64,000 nt of DNA from Vibrio amylolyticus (GCF_023145695.1 NZ_JAJHVV010000009.1:1-64000); one strand, 5' to 3'. Counted from the stretch's first letter, positions 26,593 to 36,033 are shown. The notes: generated by a model from the sequence alone, not told the origin. Program-made: numbers and translations.

Positions 26593-26881
26593 GCGGTGAT
26601 TCGACTATTCCTTATCAATTCGCGTCGAGCGTTCTTACATAGCTTCCCAAAACGATAGAGTTCATCAAAAGTCGGTGGAATCTTTTGGTCAACTTGGTGT
26701 TACCAGTAGAAGAGCTCATCATCGACCAATTCCATCAACTTGCTGGGGCAGCCGACACAGCTGTTATCAAAACCACATTGGAAGGTATCAGATTGATAAA
26801 GCAGAAATTCTTTTATTACGGCATCGATAATTTGTTGCATTGCCGTAATACGATCTAGCTTTTTGTCATCATTTGGCTCAT
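26589..26881 (-). pseudogene. Broken gene for a small cysteine-containing protein
   Basis: The minus strand encodes DKKLDRITAMQQIIDAVIKE, then CGFDNSCVGCPSKLMELVDDELFYW, a TAA (26700-26702), and, in the same frame, KIPPTFDELYRFGKLCKNARRELIR to a final TAA at 26589. Both halves read as one protein of about 95 residues with one in-frame stop. The ATG at 26881 is one frame off the body, suggesting a second lesion. The three-Cys motif (C-x6-C-x2-C) is notable. It lies tail to tail with the SnoaL remnant, and the ends overlap by 4 bases. I do not know the family function. Confidence 0.6.
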
Positions 26882-27018
26882 CAGATTAAAGCGATCATTC
26901 TAACTGCTTTTCTTTTGATACCGATGGCTAAAGGGGGTTATTTACTGTTGCTCTATTATGCTTCTGATTTAGACAATCCTGCTAACTACATCTAACTTCT
27001 GAGTAGCGGGAGACTGAA

Positions 27019-27222
27019 ATGAATAGACCTAAACCGATAATCAAATCAAGTTCAAAGCAAGGGAGAATAGAATCGCCTTGCATTCGTCACTGCTGTTTAA
27101 ATGATGATGATGTTTGCATGGGCTGCTATCGTACATTGGAAGAGATACTTGCCTGGAACTCACTGTCAATGACTCAAAAATTTAAAATAATTAATGAGTG
27201 TAATAAGAGGAAGATTAGATAA
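27019..27222 (+). CDS. DUF1289 small cysteine-rich protein
   Basis: A 67-residue protein of the DUF1289 family (E. coli YdhL is a member). The motif is plain: ESPCIRHCCLNDDDVCMGCYRTLEEILAW, four or five Cys in the pattern C-x3-C-x7-C-x2-C, likely to bind a metal. The tail MTQKFKIINECNKRK is the usual helical end. The function is not known. No clear operon partner. Confidence 0.85.
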   Translation: MNRPKPIIKSSSKQGRIESPCIRHCCLNDDDVCMGCYRTLEEILAWNSLSMTQKFKIINECNKRKIR

Positions 27223-27909
27223 CTCAATATTGAGTCGTATTACCTAAGTTAGTGCGCTCGTTATTATTTCGATATCGAGAGCCAAGTACAGAAAGTATTT
27301 AGCCAAGCTGAATCAACCCTCAAATTAGTTAGCGAAGCTCGAAATAGGATTGTATTTGTCACTATTTAGATGACTGATTTGAAAAACGGTGATGCAATGA
27401 ATTAACTTTAAGATAACTGGTTTACAGAGGGCGGCTCCTAATCGAGCATGTGTGAAAGTGGAGTGACCCCTAACTTACTGGTATAACGCTAGTTATCTTG
27501 AGCGTTAGTCAGAATTTAACGACGTCATGTATGAAAAATAGCCCCGAAATTCTAAAAATTGAGTAATTATTGCGATTCGTTGATCTTGGTTCGAAAGTTT
27601 TACCTATCTTTCAGGAGTAGCTCTTTTTTAGGTGATTTTGAGCCAGAAAATTACAATTAATTCGTGTTATCTATATTTAGCCAGCTATCTGTTTAAATTA
27701 AAAAACAACCTATAAGTCAAACCTGTGTCAAACCGATTTATTAATCATATGTATTGCTTGTTTCTATTTACTTTTAAAATGTATGGTGATGAATATTTAT
27801 AATAATTTAGCCCTAATCTATTTGGCTCTTTGATAAGAAATTAAGCTAACCATTAGTATAACCGTTGTGTAATGAGTGGGTCTAACATATAACAAAGGTG
27901 ATAATTTTA
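27223..27909. other. Intergenic 687 bases, AT-rich, no gene seen
   Basis: No complete gene is visible. One open stretch on the plus strand (about 27262-27369) reads FDIESQVQKVFSQAESTLKL and a little more, but has no start or ribosome site and could be a remnant. The remaining part is very AT-rich (27600-27890) and may hold the promoter of the Ig-repeat lipoprotein. Confidence 0.4.
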
Positions 27910-29646
27910 ATGAATGGTTTACGTATTAAAGCGACGGCGATAATCGCGGGTTTTATGATGGTATTAACGGGTTGTAATTCTGATGAAGCGACCAGCCAGA
28001 GCTCTCCTTTAACCCCAGCTTTAGAGTCTATAGAGGTTGCGGTTGATGCGAATAGTCTCCTGAAAGGGACAAAAAAAACAGTTGTGAACCCGGGGGCAAA
28101 CTTAGCGGTTATTTCTACAGGTAGTTTCAGCGATGGTTCTACGAGCGACTTAACAGAGAACGTACAATGGTATGTTGATGATCAAGCCGTTATTCATGAG
28201 AATGGAAAAATTACCATACCGAGCCATGCGAATGGGCTTGTTACGGTGAATTCAAAGCTAAATGCAGTGAAATCTAATACGGTAACTTTAGAAGTTAACC
28301 ATTTGCCTCTGACTTCTTTGACGGTTATGGCAAATGGTGCTCAATACGAAAAAGGTGCAATGCAGCAATACACAGCTCAAGCCATTTACGTTGATGGAAC
28401 CTCTGCAAATGTTACTGACCTTGTGGATTGGTCTAGTTCTAATAGCAGTAGCACTGTAATTAATGATGAAGGCTTTGCATTCTCGATCGCTTCTGGAGAG
28501 AGTGGCATTTCTGCGAGTCTTGCAGGGATCATTAGCGATAATGTCATACCTCATATTGCTACAGAAGAGCAAGTTGCTACAGATACTGACGTTGTCGGTG
28601 TAGTTATATCAAATGGTAGTGCGACTATTAGTGTGAATGACACGTTTAACTATCGCGCTGTCGCAGGCTTTACCAATGGTGATTTACGTGATGTCACGGA
28701 TGAAGTGACTTGGCATAGCAGTGAACCTTCGGTTGCTGATATCGTTTCGAATGGTACCGCTACAGGACTGAAACATGGTAAGACCGAAGTTTCCGCTTCA
28801 CTTGGCGGTCAACACAGTGACCCTGGTGCATTGAGTGTTGTAGGTGATAATGTTCATGACACGATCGCTGATCTATGGGTATCTCCAGACAACGCTACGG
28901 TAGCAGTAGGTGAAAATCGTAACTATATGTCACGAGTGTTCTATTTGGATGGCACAAGTGAAAATGTCACAGACCTAGTGGGTTGGGTGAGTACGAATGA
29001 AACGGTTGCGAACATTTCATCAAAAGGAACAGCTACAGGCCTTATTGAAGGTGAAACCCAGATCTTTGCAACGCTAGATGGTTTTGAAGGTAAGCCGGTA
29101 ACATTAAATGTTGGTATTAGTGATGTGGTCGAAATCACGATAGGTACCACCTCTCAAAATCTGCAAACAGGAAAAACTAAACAACTTAGTGCAATCGCAC
29201 ACTATAGCGATGGTACTACCGAAGAGATTACTGATATTGTGACTTGGAACGTAGGGATGCCAACGACCTTAGCAATAGATAATAGTGGTTTAGCTACAGG
29301 CTTAAAAGCGGGCTTTTCGAGCATTTATGTAACACTTGATGGTGTCAGAAGTGCAACGATGCTGCTTTACGTAAGTGATTCTAATATATTAGCACTGGAT
29401 ATAGCTCCCGCTATGCCAGTAATGAATATCGGTAACTCGGTACAAGCAGTTGCAACGGTATTCTATTCATATACAGATTATGAGAACGTGACTAATCGAT
29501 CTGCTTGGACTAGCAGTAATCCTTCAGTCGTTACCGTCGATCGTAACACTGGTTTCATCGTTGCCAAAGGCACTGGAACGGCGGAAATACATGCGGTTTT
29601 TGATAATACGATCAGCGATCAGCCGATTAGCGTAACAGTAGAGTAA
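27910..29646 (+). CDS. Outer-surface lipoprotein with about six Big2-type Ig-like repeats
   Basis: A 578-residue lipoprotein. The signal peptide ends in a lipobox, LTGC (Cys22). The rest is made of about six repeats of 80-95 residues of bacterial Ig-like (BIG_2) type. Each has the pattern 'V-x-x-G-x-x-x-x-Y-x-A-x-A-x-Y-x-D-G-T-x-x-x-V-T-D-x-V-x-W-x-S-S-x', then 'V-x-x-x-G-x-A-T-G-L-x-x-G-x-T-x-I-x-A-x-L-x-G'. Such domains usually make adhesive or stalk structures. Repeats 2-5 are the most alike. The ATG at 27910 follows AAAGG; the GTG at 27898 overlaps that site. No partner gene adjoins it. Confidence 0.8.
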   Translation: MNGLRIKATAIIAGFMMVLTGCNSDEATSQSSPLTPALESIEVAVDANSLLKGTKKTVVNPGANLAVISTGSFSDGSTSDLTENVQWYVDDQAVIHENGKITIPSHANGLVTVNSKLNAVKSNTVTLEVNHLPLTSLTVMANGAQYEKGAMQQYTAQAIYVDGTSANVTDLVDWSSSNSSSTVINDEGFAFSIASGESGISASLAGIISDNVIPHIATEEQVATDTDVVGVVISNGSATISVNDTFNYRAVAGFTNGDLRDVTDEVTWHSSEPSVADIVSNGTATGLKHGKTEVSASLGGQHSDPGALSVVGDNVHDTIADLWVSPDNATVAVGENRNYMSRVFYLDGTSENVTDLVGWVSTNETVANISSKGTATGLIEGETQIFATLDGFEGKPVTLNVGISDVVEITIGTTSQNLQTGKTKQLSAIAHYSDGTTEEITDIVTWNVGMPTTLAIDNSGLATGLKAGFSSIYVTLDGVRSATMLLYVSDSNILALDIAPAMPVMNIGNSVQAVATVFYSYTDYENVTNRSAWTSSNPSVVTVDRNTGFIVAKGTGTAEIHAVFDNTISDQPISVTVE

Positions 29647-29670
29647 TTTAAGTTTTTACTGAATGCTTAA

Positions 29671-29698
29671 GAGCCGTACATCTAATGGTGTATGGCTC
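29671..29698. terminator. Hairpin between convergent genes
   Basis: GAGCCGTACA (29671-29680) pairs with TGTATGGCTC (29689-29698) with one G-U pair. It lies between the lipoprotein gene and the convergent MscS-type gene and may end both transcripts, although U tracts are short. Confidence 0.55.
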
Positions 29699-29711
29699 CA
29701 TTTGTAACTCA

Positions 29712-30809
29712 TTACTGCTTTATCGCTAGGTCACTGACGCCAGCATAGTCAGGATCAACTCTGAGGGTTTGAGTTGGGTACGCGATATCAGCGTCATGTT
29801 TATGAACAATGGCCAAAATTTGCATCAACACATCTTGTTTCACCTCGTGAAAACGAATCCAGTTGACTGTTTTAGTGAAGGTATACACCATCAAATCAAG
29901 AGAAGATGAACCAAACCCGTTGAAATTAACGATTAGTGTTTGAGTGTTATCGATATCAGGATGGTTTTGCAGCATCGATTTAATCTCTTCAACGATTAAC
30001 TCAAGGCTTTTGCTGTCTTTATAGCGAATACCAATATCTTCTTTAATTCGACGGTTAAGCATTCGCGAAGGGTTCTCAACGACGATGCTACTGAACACTG
30101 AATTTGGAACATACAAAGGTCGTTTATCAAAGGTTCGAATAATGGTCATGCGCCAACCAATTCTTTCAACGGTTCCTTCAATTTGACGATCAGGTGAACG
30201 TATCCAGTCACCTACTTTAAAGGGACGGTCGAAATAGATCATCATGCCACCAAAGAAATTTGATAGTAAATCTTTAGCGGCTAAACCAACGATCAAACCA
30301 CCGACACCACCGAAGGTTAGTAGTCCCGATAAACTTAAACCAAAGGCTTGCATACTTGTGAGTAAACCGATGGTGACAAAGAAGAGTCGTGCAACCTTGG
30401 CTATCGCCTGAACCGTTGTTTCGTCACGTTTCTTTTGGTTTAGTACGTATATTTCTACGTTATGAATAAGTCTGAGTGTTATCCATACGAATATACTAAT
30501 AATGAGTATGAGTTTCAGCGTATGCAGCCAATTAAGCTGACTGTCAAAGTGCTCTTGAAGAAAAACGCTAAGAGAAATGGTGGCAGGCCAACACCAGATA
30601 AAGGTACTGACAGGTGTTTTAAGAGCACTTAAAGTAAGGTTATCCCATTGAAAAGAGGTTTTTTCGGTAAGAAGCTCTAAACGGGAGTAAATAATACGCC
30701 AAGCAACCCACGCGACTAAACTCGCAGCAGTAATGAAGTAAATACTGTTTCCTTCACTTTGCAGTAATGTTTGTGCAAGAAGCTGCACTCGGCTGATAAG
30801 GTTGTCCAT
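29712..30809 (-). CDS. MscS-family mechanosensitive channel
   Basis: A 365-residue inner-membrane channel that would release solutes on osmotic downshock. Four to five membrane helices lead to the pore helix (GLLTFGGVGGLIVGLAAKDLLSNFFGG, near 161-187, with Gly/Ala packing), then the MscS beta domain (DRPFKVGDWIR, GTVERIGWRMTIIRTFDKRPLYVPNSVF) and the C-terminal alpha-beta domain. The size and extra N-terminal helices are nearer E. coli YnaI than MscS. It forms a single unit, with a hairpin at 29671-29698 downstream. Confidence 0.9.
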   Translation of the reverse strand: MDNLISRVQLLAQTLLQSEGNSIYFITAASLVAWVAWRIIYSRLELLTEKTSFQWDNLTLSALKTPVSTFIWCWPATISLSVFLQEHFDSQLNWLHTLKLILIISIFVWITLRLIHNVEIYVLNQKKRDETTVQAIAKVARLFFVTIGLLTSMQAFGLSLSGLLTFGGVGGLIVGLAAKDLLSNFFGGMMIYFDRPFKVGDWIRSPDRQIEGTVERIGWRMTIIRTFDKRPLYVPNSVFSSIVVENPSRMLNRRIKEDIGIRYKDSKSLELIVEEIKSMLQNHPDIDNTQTLIVNFNGFGSSSLDLMVYTFTKTVNWIRFHEVKQDVLMQILAIVHKHDADIAYPTQTLRVDPDYAGVSDLAIKQ

Positions 30810-30959
30810 AGATAGCGTCTATATTGATAAAGTCTGTAATGATTATAAAACGATCTTAAGGTTTTAAAAATCAAACAATTAAATTATACAATATTAGTTA
30901 ACTTGTTCGAAGAAGAGTGTGAGTTTCACCTCACTTGCTTTTTGTATTGATAATCAAAT

Positions 30960-31466
30960 TTATTTACTTTTATTAAAATGTTCGGATAAAGCTGCTCTAC
31001 GGTTTTTACCTGCACCTGCACTTCCTGTATCTACAGTGTGCTCGTAACCTTTTTTAATGAATCGCTTAACGGGCCCACTTGGATGGATACGCTTAATCTG
31101 AGGAGAATTTGGTGTTCCGGCTAATTGATAAATGAACTCGCCTTTCCCTGTCTGTAGGTTAATTTGCTTGCCGTCAAACTCAAACATTGTAGAGATCAAT
31201 CGTTTATTGCGAAATACTCCCTCAGCAGAAAGAACGAGAACATCGGTGTCATAGCTAGGGGTGCCAATCTCAATCCAACTGCCATAAACATGCTTTGGGT
31301 TTACGTACTCTTGATAACTAAAGTAGGTGAGAGAAGCAAAAGACAAGCCTAATACCGTTAAGACCGATATCAATGCTGTTTTAACCAGTTGTTCTCGGCT
31401 GAACATGGGCTGTTGCTTTTTTTTAGGAGTTGTCTTTGTTGACCGTTTCCCTTTTACTACTGCCAT
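30960..31466 (-). CDS. DUF2850 membrane-anchored protein
   Basis: A 168-residue protein of DUF2850, a family I know from vibrios. The N-terminus is very basic (KGKRSTKTTPKKKQQ), followed by a single membrane segment (TALISVLTVLGLSFASLTYF, about 31-50), so the rest (YGSWIEIGTPSYDTDVLVLSAEGVF onward) should be periplasmic. The role is unknown. A single gene. Confidence 0.75.
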   Translation of the reverse strand: MAVVKGKRSTKTTPKKKQQPMFSREQLVKTALISVLTVLGLSFASLTYFSYQEYVNPKHVYGSWIEIGTPSYDTDVLVLSAEGVFRNKRLISTMFEFDGKQINLQTGKGEFIYQLAGTPNSPQIKRIHPSGPVKRFIKKGYEHTVDTGSAGAGKNRRAALSEHFNKSK

Positions 31467-31768
31467 GCCATACCTGCTTAGAGTCTAGTGAAAAGTTAGG
31501 TTGTACCATATTTCAATATCAATCAAACGATGCATGGCAAAATATGATCTTTAGCCCAAAAGAACTAGTTAAATAATAGATTGAAAACCACTTTTAGGTT
31601 GAGTTTATTCATTGGTGTGATGGCATGTTATCGAGACAATTGTTTCAACGAATTGAAAAGACGTTTAAAACCTGCTTGAGATAAAGTCTAGAATTAGTTA
31701 AAACATAAAGTGTTCAAGAGAAATGGGTAGTATCTTGAGTAATTATTAATGATTATAGGGACGTAGGA
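31467..31768. other. Divergent intergenic region, 302 bases
   Basis: Carries the promoters of the DUF2850 gene and of ppnP. AT-rich; no small gene, operator or repeat that I can support. Confidence 0.4.
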
Positions 31769-32050
31769 ATGATCGACGTAAATGAGTATTTCGAAGGTAA
31801 CGTAAAGTCGTTGGGCTTTTCACTCGATAATGAGAAAAGCAGTGTTGGTGTAATGGCGATTGGAAGCTATACGTTCGGTACCGCGGCTCCGGAAAAGATG
31901 ACCGTAGTCAAAGGGGCATTAGCGATCAAGCGATCTGATGACACAGACTGGGTGACGTTTTCTTCAGGTGAGGCTTTTGATGTCATTGGTGACTCTTCAT
32001 TTGATGTGAAAGTATCAACTCCTACTGCTTACTTGTGTGAGTATCTATAG
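31769..32050 (+). CDS. ppnP: PpnP, pyrimidine/purine nucleoside phosphorylase
   Basis: A 93-residue cupin-fold enzyme (former DUF1255/YaiE) that splits nucleosides with phosphate to bases and ribose 1-phosphate. The family sequence is clear: MIDVNEYFEGNVKSLGF, the MAIGSYTFGTAAPEKMTVVKGAL core, and the ending F.V....AYLCEYL. Length matches E. coli PpnP (94). A single gene. Confidence 0.92.
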   Translation: MIDVNEYFEGNVKSLGFSLDNEKSSVGVMAIGSYTFGTAAPEKMTVVKGALAIKRSDDTDWVTFSSGEAFDVIGDSSFDVKVSTPTAYLCEYL

Positions 32051-32316
32051 CCTTGCGGATTTTGAGCGTCTAAAGTATTGTTTATCAGTTAAGAAACTCA
32101 ATAGATTTCTCTTCGATGACTCTCCTTCGTTGGGAGTCTATTGAGGTATATCGGAAATAATTTACGCGAATTTAGATGTTAACTTGGCGAGAAAATTGCC
32201 TAATCTTAAAGATAAATATTGAATTATATGAGCTAATTCAAGTTGTTTGAATATTGACTTACTACACTATACTTAGTGTATGAGAGTAGTTTCATTCAGC
32301 TTTATAGGGGGAGATT

Positions 32317-32592
32317 ATGGCTGTTGTACCAAAACATTCAGACGCTCAACGTTACGATCCAAGTAAAGAGCTGACGACGGAACAGAGACAGCGTTTTACG
32401 GATGTCGCGAATAAAGCCCAACAAAGACGTGAGCAATACGAAAAGAAACCCACTATCGTTTCTGCCGCACGTGCCGCTGCAAGTAGGCAAGTGATTAAAA
32501 CAAAGAAAGGTGAACGCAATAACGCTAGATATGTTATTTGGCTAATCGTCGTTGCCGCAATTAGCCTATGGGCTATGTATATGGCAGGCTAG
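32317..32592 (+). CDS. Small tail-anchored membrane protein
   Basis: A 91-residue protein, not recognised. It has a charged N-terminal part (TTEQRQRFTDVANKAQQRREQYEKK, probably helical) and a C-terminal membrane segment (YVIWLIVVAAISLWAMYMA), so it would be a tail-anchored inner-membrane protein. It has a good ribosome site (GGGGGAG). Its last 20 bases overlap the end of the convergent diguanylate cyclase gene. Confidence 0.65.
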   Translation: MAVVPKHSDAQRYDPSKELTTEQRQRFTDVANKAQQRREQYEKKPTIVSAARAAASRQVIKTKKGERNNARYVIWLIVVAAISLWAMYMAG

Positions 32593-33745
32593 TCTTTTTG
32601 AGTTGAGTCACTTTGTTATCATTATTTATATTACTACCTACTTGATTGTCTTTTGGGTCATCGTGGTAATAGCAATACTGGTTTTTACCTCGATGTTTCG
32701 CGGTATACATAGCTTTGTCAGCACAACGAGTCAGTTCAGGTAAAGTTGTTGCGTCATTAGGAAATAAAGCAGCTCCAACACTAACGGTTAAGGTGTTGAT
32801 GCGTTGCTCTGTTTTGTAGTTGTCAGTAAATATTTCACACACCCTATCAAGTATTCCATTCAAGTCATTTTTTGTTTTTACATCATATAAAAGAATGACA
32901 AACTCATCACCGGCAAAACGAGCTATAGAGTAGTCGTGCTTGTTAGTCTTTCTATCTTTGTTGCGAATATTGTTTTTCAAACGACGAGCAAAGTGTTGTA
33001 AAACTCTATCACCCACATCATGTCCATACGCATCATTAATACTCTTAAAATCATCAATATCAATAAAAATTAGTGCGGTTAATGTGCCATTTTCTGGAGG
33101 GTGCGCAAGCTTGTCGCTGGCCCAGTTTTCAAAACTCCAGCGGTTAGCAAGGCCAGTGAGCTGATCCATATAGGCCAGATCTTCGATCCCTTCCTTATAG
33201 AGACTTTGGATATAATTAACAGCCTTTGCGTAATAGTAAGAAGAAATGTTACAGATTAATAAGATAGAAAATAAACTGAACAAGAGCCGGTCAGTAGGAA
33301 ATTCTCTAGGTATTAGGGTGTTACCTGGAAAGTTCACTGAAAATAGAATAATTAGATAGAAAGAGCTGCTCAATAGAAGCCCAATCTTAAACTCATTAAT
33401 GAAGATGATCGCGGCAAGAATAGGGAATAGCCATAGAATTTGGCTAATAATATTCTCCCCATAAAGCAGTTGTACAAGGGCTTGTAGAAGTAAGACTCCA
33501 CTTAAAATAATTTCAGAGTAATTTGATTTCGGCTGTTTGGACAGGTGACTAACATTGAGTATGACAGCCAGTAAACAGCATAAGTTAAACAAACCGAAAG
33601 AATAGTGACTGTGACTAAAGTGAACCATGGAATAGTAGGCTAGAAGAATCCCAACAACAATTGAGGAGATGAGGACGATTCTACGCTTTCTCGACGAGCG
33701 TATATTAGCCATTTCCTCTAAATGTCGTCCTACTAATTGGGGCAT
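32573..33745 (-). CDS. Membrane diguanylate cyclase (GGDEF domain)
   Basis: Makes the second messenger cyclic di-GMP from GTP. The 390-residue protein has about six membrane helices (23-180) and then a GGDEF domain (about 190-360): DQLTGLANRWSFENW, FIDIDDFKSINDAYGHDVGD, and RFAGDEFVIL as the active-site loop. AGDEF in place of GGDEF is found in active enzymes. The inhibitory RxxD site at its usual position is not present. There is no separate sensor domain, so the membrane helices may sense. The start at 33745 has only a weak site (GAAGAG); M12 at 33712 is an alternative. Confidence 0.88.
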   Translation of the reverse strand: MPQLVGRHLEEMANIRSSRKRRIVLISSIVVGILLAYYSMVHFSHSHYSFGLFNLCCLLAVILNVSHLSKQPKSNYSEIILSGVLLLQALVQLLYGENIISQILWLFPILAAIIFINEFKIGLLLSSSFYLIILFSVNFPGNTLIPREFPTDRLLFSLFSILLICNISSYYYAKAVNYIQSLYKEGIEDLAYMDQLTGLANRWSFENWASDKLAHPPENGTLTALIFIDIDDFKSINDAYGHDVGDRVLQHFARRLKNNIRNKDRKTNKHDYSIARFAGDEFVILLYDVKTKNDLNGILDRVCEIFTDNYKTEQRINTLTVSVGAALFPNDATTLPELTRCADKAMYTAKHRGKNQYCYYHDDPKDNQVGSNINNDNKVTQLKKTSLPYT

Positions 33746-34025
33746 TACTCTTCACAATTCCTAATTTCACAACCTCTCGATTAAAGCTTAGGTGAAATAT
33801 AAAAATTTGAAGCAGTTAGACAGAATCTAAACGTGACTGTTATCACAAACATGAATTGATCTTGTGATTGCCATCTGATTTTGTATTTATTTGATGAATA
33901 CCTCCTGTTGTGCTGAGAATAAAAAGAGTGAATTGGAAGTTAGTGGCTTGGTCAAAATCTTACGCCTAACCCTGATTTGAGGGAGGATGAAGTTTAATAG
34001 GGTCTAGATATAGGGATACATAACT

Positions 34026-35177
34026 TTAAGGAAGCTTAGCTTCAAGACCAAATGGAATGTCATTAAATACGCTATTGTGTTTTCCAAACACTGGCGCTTT
34101 ATTTGTTGATTGCCAATCTAAGAGCATGATCGCAAGCAGGTTTCGATGCTCTCCATAGCTCAACCCAAATCCACCTGTAGCCGAGGGTATCATCCCCCTT
34201 TCAAGGTTGATGGCATTTTGAATAGCATGGCGAGTCTTCTCTACAACCGGGTCGTCATCTAGCCCCGCAAGTAAAAAACTAATACCGACTTCCGCAATAA
34301 TGTCTTCTTTAGCCCGTAATAAAATGGTATCGATGTTTTGTCGGAAATAGTCGTAGATCCACTGATGGTCGTTTTCTCTAACGGGAACTTGATAATACTG
34401 AGAGTCTGCAAAAATAATGTGCGTCATTCCGTAGACTTTGTTTCCAAACTGCTGGGTAGATAAGGCTTTATCCTGACTATCTGGGTAGGTGGCTTTAAAC
34501 GTATCCGTGAATTCTTTAACCACGTCTTGCTCTTCCAGCTGTCGTAGCCAGTAGACTTGGTTGGCCAGTTGCGCTGCCCATGCTTTTACCATCTCAGGGC
34601 TAGTGACATATTCCTTGAAATCGTAGCGGCGTAAGACTTGTCGAAGCTTTTCATCTTCTCGGTGTTTTAGCCCGTACTCATTCGCTCGAGCCATAGAGCC
34701 AAGTAGGTCGACGGCTAAGTAAAGATATTCAGGGTGATGAATTGTTGTAGTATAACGGCGAACACTACGCTCATCTTTTTGTTCTCTATAACCAGATAGA
34801 CGCTTTTCTGAGTAGATGAGGATCTCTTCTGGTGTATTTATCTCCGCCGAAAATGAATTCAGTCTGCTAGCGACTCTAGCCATGTCACTCCATATAGCGG
34901 CTTCGTATTTTTTATCCAACGTTTGTCGATACATACGTAGGCCATAATGCCCCTCTTTAAACGCAGATAATGTATACAGTTGTGTTTCATACGTGTGTTT
35001 CAGGATCTCTGCGGAGGCTTGATAGCTATTCGTTGGGGAATTGGTAGTAGGGGAATTGGGCTCATTGCTGATTGGTTTAAGCTCTATGGAGTCAGCGTTG
35101 ACAGAGCGAATGGCAACCATGCTACTAAGAATCGCTGTGGTGACAACGATGCGATTGAGTCCTTTCAATTTGTACAT
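34026..35177 (-). CDS. DUF3541 exported protein
   Basis: A 383-residue protein of the DUF3541 family of vibrios. It has a signal peptide (MYKLKGLNRIVVTTAILSSMVAIRSVNA) and a mature part that is mostly helical, rich in Tyr, Arg and Asp, with motifs such as HHPEYLYLAVDLLGSMARANEYGL and MTHIIFADSQYYQVPV. The last third looks like an alpha-toroid (AEVGISFLLAGLDDD, GMIPSATGGFGLSYGEHRNLLAIMLLDW), and could suggest a glycan-related fold. The ATG at 35177 has AAGG 7 bases upstream. The function is unknown. Confidence 0.7.
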   Translation of the reverse strand: MYKLKGLNRIVVTTAILSSMVAIRSVNADSIELKPISNEPNSPTTNSPTNSYQASAEILKHTYETQLYTLSAFKEGHYGLRMYRQTLDKKYEAAIWSDMARVASRLNSFSAEINTPEEILIYSEKRLSGYREQKDERSVRRYTTTIHHPEYLYLAVDLLGSMARANEYGLKHREDEKLRQVLRRYDFKEYVTSPEMVKAWAAQLANQVYWLRQLEEQDVVKEFTDTFKATYPDSQDKALSTQQFGNKVYGMTHIIFADSQYYQVPVRENDHQWIYDYFRQNIDTILLRAKEDIIAEVGISFLLAGLDDDPVVEKTRHAIQNAINLERGMIPSATGGFGLSYGEHRNLLAIMLLDWQSTNKAPVFGKHNSVFNDIPFGLEAKLP

Positions 35178-35279
35178 AGTGAGCCTTTCGGGTTTTTCTT
35201 TAATCTTATAATTTACCAGCCGTTTTATTGATGGCTGTAAGCATAATGTCAAAGTTTAGTGACAAATTGTCAATAGAGC

Positions 35280-35816
35280 CTAAGAGTAGTGAATAGATTT
35301 ATGGTATTCGATGCAGTGAATTAGCTGACCGTTTAGTCGCATGTAATTGCTGCGAGTACGGATTTGATCGAAGGCGTTACGAATAAGTACTTTCTGTGAT
35401 GCCAGATTATCGCTAGCGGTTAAGGCAATGATCGTTTTTAGCTGGTAGTTGCTTTCACATAACGCTGATATTTCTTTCGTTGCAAGAGTCGTGATCCCTT
35501 GTCCAGTTGCCGTTTGAGCAATTCGATAACCGAGGTGAGCAGTTCGCTTATTGAGGTCGATACTATGTAAGTTAATACGCCCTAATAGATGATTGTCGCG
35601 ACTTTTTATCAGCATGGGGAGCATCTCGTTTGCTCCGTGAAAGTCGAGGCATTCATTGATGTGTTTAGTTATACCCGTTTGAGTGTAAAAGCCATTCTCT
35701 CTTGCAGGTATATAAGCTTCAAACCAAGATTGATTCGTTTTTTCAAACTCCAATAGCGCTTGTTTATCATTTAAGGAGAGTAGAGCTAACTTGAATGGCG
35801 TCACTTCGGATCTCAA
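35280..35816 (-). CDS. GNAT-family N-acetyltransferase (RimJ/RimL-like)
   Basis: An acetyl-CoA-dependent acetyltransferase, RimJ/RimL-like in pattern. It has strand-helix LLSLNDKQALLEFEKTNQSWFE, the core strands LIKSRDNHLLGRINLHSID, AHLGYRIAQTATGQGITTLATKEI (the acetyl-CoA loop, here Q/T-G-Q-G-I/T in place of RxxGxG/A), and the C-terminal ALTASDNLASQKVLIRNAF. The start is uncertain. TTG 35816 has AAAGGAA 8 bases ahead; another TTG at 35858 has none. The target could be a protein N-terminus or a small molecule. It is the gene just upstream of (and divergent from) qrr. Confidence 0.75.
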   Translation of the reverse strand: MRSEVTPFKLALLSLNDKQALLEFEKTNQSWFEAYIPARENGFYTQTGITKHINECLDFHGANEMLPMLIKSRDNHLLGRINLHSIDLNKRTAHLGYRIAQTATGQGITTLATKEISALCESNYQLKTIIALTASDNLASQKVLIRNAFDQIRTRSNYMRLNGQLIHCIEYHKSIHYS

Positions 35817-35901
35817 TAGAGGGTTCCTTTCAACTTTAGCACGTAATTGGTAAAACAAAGTGTCGCTTGTAGGATTAGACTTGGAATTTGCACTTTGGCA
35901 C

Positions 35902-35932
35902 TTGCAAAATGCAACGGTTTTGCATTTTGCAA
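35902..35932 (+). promoter_or_regulatory. Twin LuxO-binding sites of qrr
   Basis: Two exact copies of the LuxO consensus TTGCA-N3-TGCAA: TTGCAAAATGCAA (35902-35914) and TTGCATTTTGCAA (35920-35932). They are perfect inverted repeats of each other, with a 5-base spacer, and centre 110-130 bases upstream of the qrr start. A third, imperfect site (TTGCACTTTGGCA, 35888-35900) lies just ahead. Phosphorylated LuxO binds such sites at low cell density. Confidence 0.88.
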
Positions 35933-36006
35933 CTTATCTATGCACTAAGTTTGCGTGAAACTGGTTATAATGTCGCCATATGACGCTGTTTTCTACAATT
36001 TAAAAG

Positions 36007-36022
36007 TTGGCACACTAGTTGC
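36007..36022 (+). promoter_or_regulatory. Sigma-54 promoter of qrr
   Basis: TTGGCACACTAGTTGC (36007-36022): the -24 GG (36009-36010) and -12 GC (36021-36022) are exactly 12 bases apart and match TGGCAC-N5-TTGC fully. It places the start at T36034, which is the first base of the Qrr sequence TGACCC. Confidence 0.92.
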
Positions 36023-36033
36023 TTTATCTATAT

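Noticed and set aside
35902..35932. Palindromic array considered as a CRISPR or transposon end
   Set aside because: Only two copies with a 5-base spacer, matching the LuxO consensus. No CRISPR array, transposase or insertion-sequence end was seen anywhere in the window.
35966..35971. Perfect TATAAT box upstream of qrr
   Set aside because: No -35 at a fitting distance, and the full sigma-54 promoter further down places the start exactly on the Qrr 5' end. Probably chance.
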